DNA of 64,000 bases from Brachybacterium faecium DSM 4810 (lineage in GTDB: Bacteria > Actinomycetota > Actinomycetes > Actinomycetales > Dermabacteraceae), in assembly GCA_000023405.1 (NCBI GenBank), contig CP001643.1:1364001-1428000 (forward strand), written 5' to 3'. Under the pieces are notes generated by a model. That model was not told where the DNA came from. It saw nothing but the letters and a program-made list of their open reading frames with translations, and did not search any database. The position numbers and the translations under genes are program-made. How positions within the stretch are numbered: the first letter of the stretch is position 1; each line of letters begins with the position of its first letter. This document shows, piece by piece, positions 1 through 8,495 of this stretch.

Positions 1-510
1 TTCGAGATAGAAGTCCTTCGTGGCCAGGTGGGACGGTGACTCCTCGCCGGAGAACACATCCAGCACGATCGCATCGAAGCGGCGCCCCTCCATCGCCGCG
101 AGCTCCTCGCGGGCGTCCCCGCTCACCACCTCCACCACGGTGCCCTCGGGCAGCGGCAGCGCTGTCGTGACCAGCGTGGGCAGCTCCCTTTCGATCTCGA
201 CGACCACCTGCTCCGAACCCGGCCGGGTCACCTGGACGTACCGCACCAGCGTGAGCGCCCCTCCTCCCAGGTGCGCGATACGCAGCGGCTGCCCGGCCGG
301 CCACACGGCATCGAGCACGTTCCCCATCCGGCGCAGATATTCGTGCACGAGGCGCGTCGGATCCTCGAGGTCGACATGCGACTGCTCCACGCCCCCGATC
401 TGCAGCACCCAGCCGCCCACGACCTCGTCCTTCACGATCCACGCCGCCTGGTCGGAGAAGCTCAGCTGGGCAGTGCGCTGAGCGCCGGGCAGGAAATCAC
501 TGGTGACCAT
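1..510 (-). CDS. Spermidine synthase-like SAM-dependent methyltransferase, C-terminus cut by window edge
   Basis: The first 170 residues are present and the frame is open to base 1, so the gene continues to the left. Residues 79-95 carry a glycine-rich SAM-binding loop (HLGGGALT) and a nearby VEIE at 104-107; residues 146-154 (DAIVLDVFS) match the following strand of the Rossmann fold. This order is that of spermidine-synthase-like proteins common in actinobacteria, which often lack proven polyamine synthase activity. The ATG is preceded by GACAAT and exactly 6 nt, so translation is probably leaderless. It is divergent from the GNAT gene. The true substrate cannot be read from this fragment. 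Confidence 0.8.
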   Translation of the reverse strand, partial: MVTSDFLPGAQRTAQLSFSDQAAWIVKDEVVGGWVLQIGGVEQSHVDLEDPTRLVHEYLRRMGNVLDAVWPAGQPLRIAHLGGGALTLVRYVQVTRPGSEQVVVEIERELPTLVTTALPLPEGTVVEVVSGDAREELAAMEGRRFDAIVLDVFSGEESPSHLATKDFYLE

Positions 511-593
511 GCCGCCATTGTCGACGATCCCTGCCCCGCCCCGCCCCGCGCGACGGCCTGCCCGCCAGCGACGGCACCGGCCACAATGGGCCC

Positions 594-1067
594 ATGGACA
601 CCCTCACCCTCGAAGGGCGGCGCTACACCGTCGGCCGCGCGACCGCCGCCGACCTTCCCGAGCTGGTCGCGCTCCTGGCCGACGACGTGCTCGGGCGCGA
701 GCGGGAGAGCACCGAGCTCGCCCCGTACGAGCAGGCGTTCGCCCGGATCGATCGTGACTCGAATCAGCTGCTCGTGGCCGTCCGCGACGCGTCGGGCGGG
801 CTCGTCGCGACGACGCAGCTCACGCTCCTGCCCTCGCTGTCCCGCGGCGGCGCGACCCGCCTCCAGATCGAGGCGGTGCGGGTCGCGGCGGCGACCCGCG
901 GCAGCGGCCTCGGCTCCGCCCTCCTCGCCTGGGCCCACGACTGGGGCAGGGCCCAGGGCGCGACGCTCGCGCAGCTGACCACCGACACCGCCCGCGCCGA
1001 CGCGCTGCGCTTCTACGAGAGGCTCGGCTACGTCCCGAGCCACGTGGGCCTCAAGCTGCCGCTGTGA
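594..1067 (+). CDS. GNAT family N-acetyltransferase
   Basis: The 157-residue protein has the single-domain GNAT layout. An N-terminal strand and helix (RRYTVGRATAADLPEL) are followed by central strands and the acetyl-CoA binding loop RGSGLGSALL near residues 102-111. The closing segment DALRFYERLGYVP is typical of motif B. A -10-like CACAAT ends 6 nt before the ATG and no Shine-Dalgarno is visible, so I choose this start and infer a leaderless mRNA. The substrate is unknown. It shares a short divergent promoter region with the spermidine-synthase-like gene, but no functional link is evident. Confidence 0.85.
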   Translation: MDTLTLEGRRYTVGRATAADLPELVALLADDVLGRERESTELAPYEQAFARIDRDSNQLLVAVRDASGGLVATTQLTLLPSLSRGGATRLQIEAVRVAAATRGSGLGSALLAWAHDWGRAQGATLAQLTTDTARADALRFYERLGYVPSHVGLKLPL

Positions 1068-1108
1068 CGGCCGAGCGGCCGCCGGGCTGAGGGCGGCCCC
1101 GCCCGCGC

Positions 1109-1462
1109 TCAGCGCTGCGGCCCGGAATGCACATGGATGTGCAGGTGCTTGGAATCCTGATACGCGCCGAGATTCGTGAGCACCGCTGCGGCCCCGTGCT
1201 CGTGCTCCACCTGCCGGGCCACCTCGGCCACCACCTGCAGCACGGCGCGCAGATCCTCCTCGTCCTCCGGCCCGGCCGTGGTCAGCGACCCGATGTGGCG
1301 CTTGGGCACCACCACGAGGTGCACCTGCCAGAACGGGCGGGTGTGGTGGTACGCGAGCACCCGCTCGTCCTCGTGCACCACCTCCAGCGCGCCCGGGTTC
1401 GGGATCGCCACGTCGCAGTAGAAATCGGTGCCGGCGTATGCGGAAGCAGAGGAGGTCGACAT
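1109..1462 (-). CDS. HIT family nucleotide-binding hydrolase
   Basis: The 117-residue protein belongs to the histidine triad family of nucleoside phosphoramidate or nucleotidyl hydrolases. The triad motif HLHIHVHS lies at residues 107-114, and the family segment FWQVHLVVVPKRHIGSL is at 44-60. Length is normal for bacterial HIT proteins. The ATG is preceded by GATACT and 6 nt, which suggests a leaderless transcript; a longer reading frame upstream is only the antisense of fmdA. It is divergent from the fmdB-fmdA pair. The physiological substrate cannot be predicted. Confidence 0.9.
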   Translation of the reverse strand: MSTSSASAYAGTDFYCDVAIPNPGALEVVHEDERVLAYHHTRPFWQVHLVVVPKRHIGSLTTAGPEDEEDLRAVLQVVAEVARQVEHEHGAAAVLTNLGAYQDSKHLHIHVHSGPQR

Positions 1463-1585
1463 GTCCCGAGTATCCCCTCCAGCCGGCTTGGGCACCCCGC
1501 TTCGACGAAACACTCGCGGAGGCGGCGCGTGCGCTCTATGGTGGGCGCATCCCGATGATGTGATGTGCACGACAAGGAGCCTCGA

Positions 1586-1873
1586 GTGCCGATCTACGAG
1601 TTCCGCTGCGAGAGCGCCCACGAGTACGAGCGCACCGTGCCCATCAGCGCCCGCGACGAGGACCTCACCTGTCCGCGCTGCGGCGCCCGGTCGCGCCGAC
1701 GGATCAGCGCGCCCCGGCTGAGCACCCTCGGCTCGCCCGCGGCCACGCTCCTGGACCGCACCGCGGCCAGCGCCCACGAACCGGCCGTCGTCGACCGGAT
1801 CCCGAGCACCGGCCGGGCCGCCGGTGCCCGCACCACCACGGATCCGCGCCACGCGCGGCTGCCGCGGCCCTGA
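1586..1873 (+). CDS. fmdB: FmdB-type zinc ribbon protein
   Basis: This 95-residue protein opens with the FmdB signature VPIYEFRCE and holds CPRCG at residues 29-33, followed by an arginine-rich, low-complexity tail. FmdB proteins are putative regulators found next to formamidase/acetamidase genes, and fmdA does follow here 57 bp downstream. I chose GTG because AAGGAG lies 6 nt upstream; an in-frame ATG 21 nt earlier has no ribosome binding site. The usual first CxxC knuckle is damaged: C8 is followed by ESAH rather than by a second cysteine. Zinc binding may therefore use histidine or be lost. A candidate -10 (TATGGT) lies at 1537-1542. Confidence 0.75.
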   Translation: MPIYEFRCESAHEYERTVPISARDEDLTCPRCGARSRRRISAPRLSTLGSPAATLLDRTAASAHEPAVVDRIPSTGRAAGARTTTDPRHARLPRP

Positions 1874-1930
1874 GTCCGGCCCGCTCTCGGCGCGCCCGCA
1901 CCGCGGACCCGCCGCTGTGGAAGGAGAAGC

Positions 1931-3187
1931 ATGCCCCAGAACGTGTTCCCCCTCGACTCCGCGAAGCCCTTCACCGAGCAGAAGATCCTCGGTCACAACC
2001 GCTGGCACCCGGAGATCCCTCCGGCCGTCAGCGTGAACCCCGGCGACGTGTTCCGGGTGGACTGCCGCGAATGGTTCGACGGCTACATCAAGAACGACGA
2101 CTCCGCCGAGGACATCGCCACGGCGCCCCTGCACACCGTCCACACCCTCTCCGGCCCGTTCCGCATCGAGGGCGCGAAGCCCGGGGACCTGCTGATCGTC
2201 GACATCCTCGACGTCGGCCCCATCCCGCAGGAGGACGACGGCCCGCTGGCCGGCCAGGGCTGGGGCTACACGGGCATCTTCGCCAAGCGCAACGGCGGCA
2301 GCTTCCTCACCGACGAGTTCCCCGACGCGTACAAGGCCGTCTGGGGCTTCCGCGGCGACCGGGCCACCTCGCGCCACGTGCCGGGCGTGGAGTTCACCGG
2401 CATGATCCATCCCGGACTCATGGGCACCGCCCCCTCGCCCGAGCTGCTCAAGACGTGGAACTCGCGGGAGGCGGCGCTCATCGCGACCGATCCGGACCGC
2501 GTGCCCGCCCTCGCGCTGCCGCCGGAGCCCGACGGGGCGATCCTCGGCGGCGTGCCCGAGACCGACAGGGACCGGGTGGCCGGCGAGGGCGCCCGCACCG
2601 CCCCGCCCCGCGAGAACGGCGGCAACCAGGACATCAAGAACCTCACCAAGGGCACCCGCATCTTCTACCCGGTGTACGTGGACGGGGCGAACTTCTCCGT
2701 GGGCGACCTGCACTTCTCACAGGGCGACGGCGAGATCACCTTCTGCGGCGGCATCGAGATGGGCGGGTTCCTGGACCTCCACGTCGACGTCATCAAGGGA
2801 GGCATGGAGAAGTACAACGTCAGCGAGAACGCGATCTTCATGCCGGGCAACACCGCGCCGCAGCACAGCCGGTGGCTGTCCTTCTCCGGCACCTCGGTGA
2901 CGCTCGACGGCGAGCAGCGCTACCTCGATTCGCACCTCGCGTACCAGCGGGCCTGCCTGCACGCGATCGACTACCTCTCGACGTTCGGCTGGTCGAAGGA
3001 GCAGGCCTATCTGCTGCTGGGGGCCGCGCCCATCGAGGGCCGGTTCTCCGGCGTGGTCGATATCCCCAACGCCTGCGCGACCGTGTACCTGCCGCTGGAC
3101 ATCTTCGACATCGACATCCGTCCCGGCAGCGGCGAGGTGCCGAGGATCGACCCGGGCATCGGCGCACCGCGCGCGAGCGTGGGCTGA
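1931..3187 (+). CDS. fmdA: Acetamidase/formamidase
   Basis: The 418-residue enzyme hydrolyses short-chain amides such as formamide or acetamide to ammonia and the carboxylate in the cytoplasm. Family features are visible along the whole length: HTLSGPFRIEGAKPGDLL near 69-86, the aromatic stretch WGYTGIFAK, GMIHPGLMGTAPS, GGNQDIKNL, and the acidic GDGEITFCGGIEM around residues 266-278. Length matches the FmdA/AmdA family (about 400-420). GAAGGAGAAG upstream of the ATG is a strong ribosome binding site. The fmdB-type gene precedes it, so the two are likely co-transcribed. A stem-loop lies just after the stop codon. Confidence 0.92.
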   Translation: MPQNVFPLDSAKPFTEQKILGHNRWHPEIPPAVSVNPGDVFRVDCREWFDGYIKNDDSAEDIATAPLHTVHTLSGPFRIEGAKPGDLLIVDILDVGPIPQEDDGPLAGQGWGYTGIFAKRNGGSFLTDEFPDAYKAVWGFRGDRATSRHVPGVEFTGMIHPGLMGTAPSPELLKTWNSREAALIATDPDRVPALALPPEPDGAILGGVPETDRDRVAGEGARTAPPRENGGNQDIKNLTKGTRIFYPVYVDGANFSVGDLHFSQGDGEITFCGGIEMGGFLDLHVDVIKGGMEKYNVSENAIFMPGNTAPQHSRWLSFSGTSVTLDGEQRYLDSHLAYQRACLHAIDYLSTFGWSKEQAYLLLGAAPIEGRFSGVVDIPNACATVYLPLDIFDIDIRPGSGEVPRIDPGIGAPRASVG

Positions 3188-3204
3188 GCGGGCATCGCCT
3201 CGCG

Positions 3205-3243
3205 GGCTCCGCAGCGCAGGATGCTGCGGAGCCTGCGCCGCGC
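3205..3243 (+). terminator. Stem-loop after fmdA
   Basis: An 11-bp perfect stem (3205-3215 with 3233-3243) closes a 17-nt loop 18 nt after the fmdA stop. No T-run follows, as is common for actinobacterial terminators. It ends fmdA transcription or attenuates read-through into the next gene. Confidence 0.55.
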
Positions 3244-3261
3244 CAGGGACGGGGGAGGACG

Positions 3262-3834
3262 ATGAACGCGCCGAGGCAGGCACCCGCGCTGCTGCTCCTG
3301 GGCGGTGCGCCCGGGAGCGGGAAATCCACGGTCGTCTCCCGCGTCGCCGCCGGGCGTCCGCTCGCGCTCGCCCTGGACGTCGACGCGCTGAAGCACTCCC
3401 TGGGCGGCTGGGACCGGGACCTGCACGCTTCCGGCCTGCAGGCGCGGCGACTCGCGCTCGCCCTCGCCCGCCAGCATCTCGAGGACGGCCACGACGTGCT
3501 GATCGGGCAGTACCTCGCCCGCACGGCCTTCCTCGAGCAGCTCGAGGAGCTCGCCGCCTCCTGCGGGGCGCGCTTCGTCGAGGCCGTGCTGCTGCTGGAG
3601 CCGGTCGCGCTCGCGCACCGGCTCGAGGAGCGACGGCGCGCACCCGACCGTCCGGAACAGCGCGCCAACGACCGCTTCGTCGGCCCGGAGGATGCTCCCG
3701 CACTGGTCGACGCGATCGCGCAGCTCCTCGCAGCACGGCCGCAGGCCCGACGGATCGACGCCTCCCAGCCGCTCCACACTGTCACCGCCCACGTCGCGGC
3801 GCTCCTCGACCCGGCGGATGCCCTGGGCGGATGA
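3262..3834 (+). CDS. Small AAA/zeta-like P-loop kinase
   Basis: The 190-residue protein begins with a Walker A motif GAPGSGKST at residues 15-23, then DVDALK, which resembles the DxD of gluconate-kinase and zeta-toxin-like P-loop kinases. The C-terminal half contains an arginine-rich lid region (HRLEERRRAPDRPEQRANDR). GGGGGAGG upstream of the ATG supports this start. Such proteins phosphorylate small metabolites, sugars or antibiotics; the substrate here is unknown. No antitoxin-like partner is adjacent, so a toxin role is not supported. Confidence 0.75.
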   Translation: MNAPRQAPALLLLGGAPGSGKSTVVSRVAAGRPLALALDVDALKHSLGGWDRDLHASGLQARRLALALARQHLEDGHDVLIGQYLARTAFLEQLEELAASCGARFVEAVLLLEPVALAHRLEERRRAPDRPEQRANDRFVGPEDAPALVDAIAQLLAARPQARRIDASQPLHTVTAHVAALLDPADALGG

Positions 3835-3867
3835 CCGCGCACGAGCCGCGACCAGCGGGGCACGGGA

Positions 3868-4010
3868 GGCCGACGACCTCCCCGACGGCCTGGGCCCGTC
3901 AGCGCTGCTGGACCAGATCGAGACCGAGGTGAAGCACGCCCCCGAACTGCACCTCACCGTTCGCACCTCTCTGGATCGACGAGATGGTGCGCCGGGCCGC
4001 GCAGCGCTGA
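3868..4010 (+). pseudogene. Possible decayed coding remnant
   Basis: Between the kinase and the YjbR-like gene one frame reads a protein-like stretch (ALLDQIETEVKHAPELHLTV), and a different frame continues with LWIDEMVRRAAQR and a stop at 4008-4010. One frameshift would join the two. There is no plausible start or ribosome binding site. I read it as the 3' relic of a lost gene, but chance is possible in DNA this rich in GC. Confidence 0.3.
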
Positions 4011-4019
4011 GCGGGCACC

Positions 4020-4406
4020 TCAGGCGTCACCGGCCAGGAACGTCGCCGGATCCACCGGCCGCTTCGCCCGCGGCAGGCCCTCGACGACCAGCAGATACGA
4101 GTCGGTCACCAGCTCCCGGACGAACTCGCCGTCCAGCTCGCCTCCCGGCTCGAGGGTGATCCAGTGGCGTTTGTTCATGTGATAGCCCGGGGTGATCTCC
4201 GCATGCGCCTCCCGCAGAGCTTCCGAGTCGCGCGGATCGGCCTTGAGCACCACGACGGGCTGCCCCGGCACCTCCGTGAGCAGGAGGAACATCTTGCCGA
4301 GGACCTTCGCCACCTCGTACTCGGGGCCGAAGGGGCGACTCATGGCCGCCCCGGGCAGCTCCTCGGCACGCGCGCGGGCGATGTCCTGCAGTGCAATGCC
4401 GTCCAT
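4020..4406 (-). CDS. MmcQ/YjbR family protein
   Basis: The 128-residue protein is a YjbR-like DNA-binding-fold (CyaY-like) protein of unknown function. Characteristic segments are SRPFGPEYEVAKVLGKMFLLL, VVLKADP, and YHMNKRHWITL near residues 75-85. The start at 4406 is favoured because CACACT lies 7 nt upstream, in keeping with other leaderless genes here. An in-frame ATG at 4433 would add nine residues. It is divergent from the dnaK operon with about 340 bp between them, most of which is featureless apart from the HspR sites. Confidence 0.8.
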   Translation of the reverse strand: MDGIALQDIARARAEELPGAAMSRPFGPEYEVAKVLGKMFLLLTEVPGQPVVVLKADPRDSEALREAHAEITPGYHMNKRHWITLEPGGELDGEFVRELVTDSYLLVVEGLPRAKRPVDPATFLAGDA

Positions 4407-4544
4407 GTCGATCAGTGTGTCAGCCAGCCGCATCCGGAGACCAACGGACCGCTGCTTCCGGTGTCTCGAGGATGCCCTCCCGCCCCTGCGGAAGTGTCCT
4501 CCATCACTCTCCCCCCAGTCGGGAATGAACCTGGCCGGGCAAGA

Positions 4545-4565
4545 GTTGAGTCTGGTGTACTCAAG
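4545..4565. promoter_or_regulatory. HAIR element 1 (HspR operator) upstream of dnaK
   Basis: GTTGAGT-N7-ACTCAAG is one mismatch away from the known HspR-associated inverted repeat CTTGAGT-N7-ACTCAAG. It lies about 17 bp upstream of the predicted -35 box. A further partial half site (TTGAGT) follows immediately. Confidence 0.85.
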
Positions 4566-4581
4566 TTGAGTGATCCTCAGA

Positions 4582-4610
4582 TTGACAACGTCGATCACGG
4601 GTTCTCTACT
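4582..4610 (+). promoter_or_regulatory. dnaK operon promoter
   Basis: TTGACA (4582-4587) and TCTACT (4605-4610) are separated by 17 bp, an excellent housekeeping-sigma promoter. The second HAIR element overlaps the -10 box and start point, so HspR binding would block RNA polymerase directly. Confidence 0.8.
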
Positions 4611-4629
4611 TGAGTCCGTACAGCTCAAG
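4609..4629. promoter_or_regulatory. HAIR element 2 (HspR operator) over the dnaK promoter
   Basis: CTTGAGT-N7-GCTCAAG matches the HspR consensus with one mismatch and overlaps the -10 box and transcription start. The dnaK ATG is about 120 bp downstream. Confidence 0.88.
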
Positions 4630-4750
4630 TCTTGCCGCCGGCCTCGGCGGCCGGCGGAGCCGCAGGGCGGAGCACCGGGAGACCGGGGACCGTCCCGCGG
4701 CGACGCACGAACCACCTTGCGGCCGCCGCGCCGCAGAAAGGCAGGCACCC

Positions 4751-6613
4751 ATGTCCCGTGTCGTCGGAATCGACCTCGGCACCACCAACTCCGCCGTCGC
4801 CGTCCTCGAGGGCGGTCAGCCCACCGTCATCGCGAACGCCGAGGGCTCCCGCACCACCCCGTCGGTCGTCGCCTTCTCCAAGCAGGGAGAGGTGCTCGTC
4901 GGCGAGGTCGCCAAGCGTCAGGCCGTCACCAACGTCGATCGCACGATCGCCTCCGTCAAGCGCCACATGGGCACCGACTGGAGCCAGGAGATCGACGACA
5001 AGAAGTACACCGCGCAGGAGATCTCCGCGCGCACCCTCGGCAAGCTCAAGAAGGACGCCGAGTCCTACCTGGGCGAGTCCGTGACGGACGCGGTCATCAC
5101 CGTGCCCGCGTACTTCTCCGACTCCGAGCGCCAGGCCACCAAGGATGCCGGCACCATCGCCGGCCTGAACGTGCTGCGCATCATCAACGAGCCCACCGCC
5201 GCGGCGCTCGCCTACGGCCTCGAGAAGGGCAAGGACGATGAGCAGATCCTCGTCTTCGACCTCGGCGGCGGCACCTTCGACGTCTCCCTGCTCGAGGTGA
5301 GCAAGGACGACGAGGGCTCCACCATCCAGGTCCAGGCCACCGCGGGCGACAACCGCCTCGGCGGTGACGACTGGGACCAGAAGATCGTCGACTGGCTGAT
5401 CTCGCAGGTGAAGAACAAGGAGGGTGTGGACCTCGGGAAGGACCGCATCGCCCTGCAGCGCCTCAAGGAGGCCGCCGAGCAGGCCAAGAAGGAGCTGAGC
5501 TCCTCGACCTCCACCACCCTCTCGCTGCAGTACCTGTCGATGACGGAGAACGGCCCGCTGCACCTCGACGAGAAGCTCACCCGCGCCCAGTTCGAGGACA
5601 TGACCTCGGACCTGCTCGAGCGCACCAAGGCGCCCTTCCATCAGGTGATCAAGGACGCGGGCATCTCCGTCTCCGACATCGACCACGTGGTGCTCGTGGG
5701 CGGCTCCACCCGCATGCCGGCCGTGACCGAGGTCGTCAAGTCCCTCACCGGCGGCAAGGAGCCCAACAAGTCCGTGAACCCGGACGAGGTCGTCGCCGTG
5801 GGCGCCGCGCTGCAGGCCGCCGTCATCAAGGGCGAGCGCAAGGACGTCCTGCTCATGGACGTCACCCCGCTCTCCCTCGGCATCGAGACCAAGGGCGGCG
5901 TGATGACCAAGCTCATCGAGCGCAACGCGGCCATCCCCACCAAGACCTCCGAGGTGTTCTCCACCGCTGAGGACAACCAGCCCTCCGTGGCGATCCAGGT
6001 GTTCCAGGGCGAGCGTCAGTTCACCCGGGACAACAAGATGCTCGGCACCTTCGAGCTGACCGGCATCGCGCCGGCCCCGCGCGGCATCCCGCAGGTCGAG
6101 GTCACCTTCGACATCGACTCCAACGGCATCGTGCACGTGACCGCCAAGGACCGCGGCACCGGCAACGAGCAGTCCATCCAGATCACCGGCGGCTCGGCCC
6201 TGTCCGAGGAGGACATCGACCGCATGGTGAAGGACGCCGAGGCCCACGCCGCCGAGGACGAGGAGCGCCGCAAGAACGCCGACGCCCGCAACACCCTCGA
6301 GCAGCTCGTCTACCAGGGCGAGAAGCTGCTCAAGGACAACGAGGACAAGATCTCGGACGCGGACAAGACCAAGGCCGAGGACGCCATCAAGGAGGCCAAG
6401 GACGAGCTGGCCCAGGAGGACGCCTCGACCGAGGGCCTCGAGGGCAAGCGCGACTCCCTCAACGAGGCGCTGCAGGCCGTGGGCACCGCGATCTACTCGC
6501 AGGCCCAGGAGGGCGCCGAGGGTGCCGAGGGCGCGGAGCAGCCCGCCGACTCCTCCGAGGATGACGACGTCGTCGACGCCGAGATCGTGGACGAGGACGA
6601 GGAGAAGAAGTGA
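4751..6613 (+). CDS. dnaK: Chaperone DnaK (Hsp70)
   Basis: The 620-residue ATP-dependent Hsp70 binds exposed hydrophobic peptides and works with DnaJ and GrpE. The ATPase domain shows [11 protein letters not shown] at residues 6-16, [13 protein letters not shown], the phosphate-2 motif [14 protein letters not shown] and the adenosine motif [12 protein letters not shown]. The substrate-binding domain ([20 protein letters not shown]) and an acidic tail ending [13 protein letters not shown] complete it. I chose the ATG that begins [10 protein letters not shown], a normal N-terminus. It is first in dnaK-grpE-dnaJ-hspR and its stop overlaps the grpE start by one base. Two HAIR sites upstream imply repression by HspR and heat induction. 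Confidence 0.98.
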   Translation: MSRVVGIDLGTTNSAVAVLEGGQPTVIANAEGSRTTPSVVAFSKQGEVLVGEVAKRQAVTNVDRTIASVKRHMGTDWSQEIDDKKYTAQEISARTLGKLKKDAESYLGESVTDAVITVPAYFSDSERQATKDAGTIAGLNVLRIINEPTAAALAYGLEKGKDDEQILVFDLGGGTFDVSLLEVSKDDEGSTIQVQATAGDNRLGGDDWDQKIVDWLISQVKNKEGVDLGKDRIALQRLKEAAEQAKKELSSSTSTTLSLQYLSMTENGPLHLDEKLTRAQFEDMTSDLLERTKAPFHQVIKDAGISVSDIDHVVLVGGSTRMPAVTEVVKSLTGGKEPNKSVNPDEVVAVGAALQAAVIKGERKDVLLMDVTPLSLGIETKGGVMTKLIERNAAIPTKTSEVFSTAEDNQPSVAIQVFQGERQFTRDNKMLGTFELTGIAPAPRGIPQVEVTFDIDSNGIVHVTAKDRGTGNEQSIQITGGSALSEEDIDRMVKDAEAHAAEDEERRKNADARNTLEQLVYQGEKLLKDNEDKISDADKTKAEDAIKEAKDELAQEDASTEGLEGKRDSLNEALQAVGTAIYSQAQEGAEGAEGAEQPADSSEDDDVVDAEIVDEDEEKK

Positions 6614-7287
6614 TGACCGAGGACCGGAGCACTCCCGACGACGCTCAGCGCCCAGAGGGTGAGCCGACGTTCTCCTTCACCGACAAGCGCAAGGTGAACC
6701 CGGAGGACGGCTCGGTCCGTCCCACCGGGGCCACCCCCGCGGCCGAGGGCCAGGGCGCCTCCGAGCCCGTCGATCCGATCGATGCCGAGGCGGCGAAGCT
6801 CTTCGAGCAGGCCGCCGAGGGCGGCGACGACAGCGCCCCGGCCGATGCCGGACGCGTCGCCGAGCTCGAGGGCAAGGTCACCGAGCTCACCGAGCAGCTC
6901 AAGCGCGATCAGGCCGAGTACGTCAACTCGCGCCGCCGGATCGAGGCCGCTGCCGAGGTGAGCAAGGAGGCCGCGATCGCCGGCGTCCTGGCCTCGCTGA
7001 TCGGCGTCCTTGACGACGTGGAGCTGGGCCGCCAGCACGGCGACATCGCCGAGGGCACCCCGTTCCACTCGATCGCCCAGAAGCTCGAGGAGGTGCTCGG
7101 CTCGCACGGCCTGAAGCGCTTCGGCGCCGTGGGGGAGGAGTTCGATCCGAACCTGCACGAGGCGCTCATGCACGAGGACGCCGAGGACGTGGAGACCCCC
7201 ACGATCTCGCTCGTCATGCAGCCCGGCTACGCGATGAACGACCGCATCCTCCGGCCCGCCCGGGTCGGCACCCGCGGTCCCGCCTGA
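6613..7287 (+). CDS. grpE: Nucleotide exchange factor GrpE
   Basis: The 224-residue protein releases ADP from DnaK. An acidic, disordered N-terminus (to about residue 65) precedes a long coiled coil (RVAELEGKVTELTEQLKRDQAEYVNSRRRIE). The C-terminal beta domain ends FDPNLHEALMHEDAE, TISLVMQPGYAMNDRILRPARV, which is diagnostic for GrpE. The ATG shares its A with the dnaK stop (TGATG), so translation is coupled. A GTG one codon earlier is a weaker alternative. It is regulated with dnaK. Confidence 0.96.
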   Translation: MTEDRSTPDDAQRPEGEPTFSFTDKRKVNPEDGSVRPTGATPAAEGQGASEPVDPIDAEAAKLFEQAAEGGDDSAPADAGRVAELEGKVTELTEQLKRDQAEYVNSRRRIEAAAEVSKEAAIAGVLASLIGVLDDVELGRQHGDIAEGTPFHSIAQKLEEVLGSHGLKRFGAVGEEFDPNLHEALMHEDAEDVETPTISLVMQPGYAMNDRILRPARVGTRGPA

Positions 7288-7308
7288 GCGCGACCCGCTC
7301 GTCCACGC

Positions 7309-7345
7309 GGTGCGGGGCATGTCGGTCCCCGGCAGGCCCCGCACC
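7309..7345 (+). terminator. Intra-operon stem-loop between grpE and dnaJ
   Basis: A perfect 10-bp stem (7309-7318 with 7336-7345) lies in the 110-bp gap between grpE and dnaJ. With no T-run it may stabilise the upstream mRNA or lower dnaJ expression relative to dnaK rather than fully terminate. Confidence 0.5.
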
Positions 7346-7397
7346 CCGTCACCCCTACCAACGATCCCGCAGCTGAAGCTCCCGGAAGGAGACGCAC

Positions 7398-8414
7398 ATG
7401 TCCGGACAGGACTGGCTCGACAAGGACTTCTACGCGGTCCTCGGCGTCTCCAAGGACGCCGACGCGCAGGAGATCAAGAAGGCCTATCGCAGCAAGGCCC
7501 GCAAGTACCACCCCGACCGTCATCCCGATGACCCCAAGGCCGAGGAGATGTTCAAGGAGATCGGCGAGGCCTACTCGGTCCTCAACGATCCCGAGCAGCG
7601 CCAGCAGTACGACGCGATCCGCGCCATGGGCTCCGGCGGTGCCCGGTTCTCCGCCGGCCAGGGCGGTCCCGGCGGCGCCGGCTTCGAGGACATCTTCTCC
7701 TCGATGTTCGGCGGCGGCCAGCCCGGCCCCGGCCCCGCTCCCGGCGGTGCCGGCGGACCCGACATCGACGACCTGCTGAAGATGTTCGGCGGCCAGGCCG
7801 GCGGCTTCGGCGGCGGGGGAGGTTTCGGCGGTGGACCGGCCGGGTTCTCCCCGAACCGCGCCCCGGCGAAGGGCGCCGACACCTCCGCCCGCACCCGGAT
7901 CAGCTTCCGCGATGCGGCGATGGGCACCGAACTGAAGCTGAGCGTCGACGGCCGCACGGTCACCACCCGCATCCCCGCCGGGGTGCACGACGGCCAGAAG
8001 ATCCGCCTGCGCGGCAAGGGCCGGCCCGGACCGGGCGGCGCCCCCGCCGGCGACCTGCTGCTCACCCTGGACGTCGAGGAGCACCCGGTGTGGAGCGCCG
8101 ACGGGACGAACCTGAGGATCACCGTGCCGGTCGCCTTCGACGAGGCCGTGCTGGGCACCACGGTGTCCGTCCCGCTGCTGGACGGCGGCACGGTCTCGGT
8201 GAAGATCCCGCCCGGCACGCCCTCCGGCCGTACCCTGAGGGTGCGCGGCAAGGGCCTGGTGACCAAGAAGTCCACCGGCGACCTCCACGTCACGGTCCAG
8301 GTCGCCGTCCCCACCCACGTGGAGGGCGATGCCCGGAAGGCCGTCGAGGACCTCCGCTCGGCGCTGGCCGAGGAGGACCCGAGGGCCGGGCTCGCCGAGG
8401 CCGCCGCGCGCTGA
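7398..8414 (+). CDS. dnaJ: DnaJ-family co-chaperone lacking the zinc finger (class II J protein)
   Basis: The 338-residue protein stimulates DnaK ATPase and delivers clients. The J domain fills residues 9-75 with HPD at 38-40. A long Gly/Phe-Pro-rich linker follows (about 80-150), then two beta-sandwich client-binding domains (TRISFRDAAMGTELKLSVDG; GDLLLTLDVEEHPVWSADGTNL). No CxxCxGxG repeats are present, so this is a CbpA/DnaJ class II protein rather than canonical zinc-finger DnaJ, and a second zinc-finger DnaJ probably exists elsewhere in the genome. AAGGAGA precedes the ATG. It is the third gene of the HspR operon. Confidence 0.92.
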   Translation: MSGQDWLDKDFYAVLGVSKDADAQEIKKAYRSKARKYHPDRHPDDPKAEEMFKEIGEAYSVLNDPEQRQQYDAIRAMGSGGARFSAGQGGPGGAGFEDIFSSMFGGGQPGPGPAPGGAGGPDIDDLLKMFGGQAGGFGGGGGFGGGPAGFSPNRAPAKGADTSARTRISFRDAAMGTELKLSVDGRTVTTRIPAGVHDGQKIRLRGKGRPGPGGAPAGDLLLTLDVEEHPVWSADGTNLRITVPVAFDEAVLGTTVSVPLLDGGTVSVKIPPGTPSGRTLRVRGKGLVTKKSTGDLHVTVQVAVPTHVEGDARKAVEDLRSALAEEDPRAGLAEAAAR

Positions 8415-8429
8415 GGCCCGGCCGCCGGG
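8413..8429 (+). terminator. Stem-loop between dnaJ and hspR
   Basis: A 7-bp GC stem (8413-8419 with 8423-8429, 3-nt loop) begins over the dnaJ stop codon. It may attenuate the repressor gene relative to the chaperones; an alternative pairing with the next CGGGCCC is also possible. Confidence 0.35.
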
Positions 8430-8495
8430 CCCCGATCACCGGGCCCGATCCCTCCGACCTGACCGCCACCGCCGGATCCCGAGAGGAGCCCTCCG

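Noticed and set aside
1463..2713. Long minus-strand frame extending the HIT gene over fmdA
   Set aside because: It is the antisense of a well-supported fmdA; the translated extension is Gly/Ala/Arg-rich with no family features, and the HIT gene has its own leaderless start.
3262..3834. Zeta toxin of a toxin-antitoxin system
   Set aside because: Only the P-loop kinase fold is supported; no antitoxin gene lies next to it and the catalytic zeta signature is not clear.
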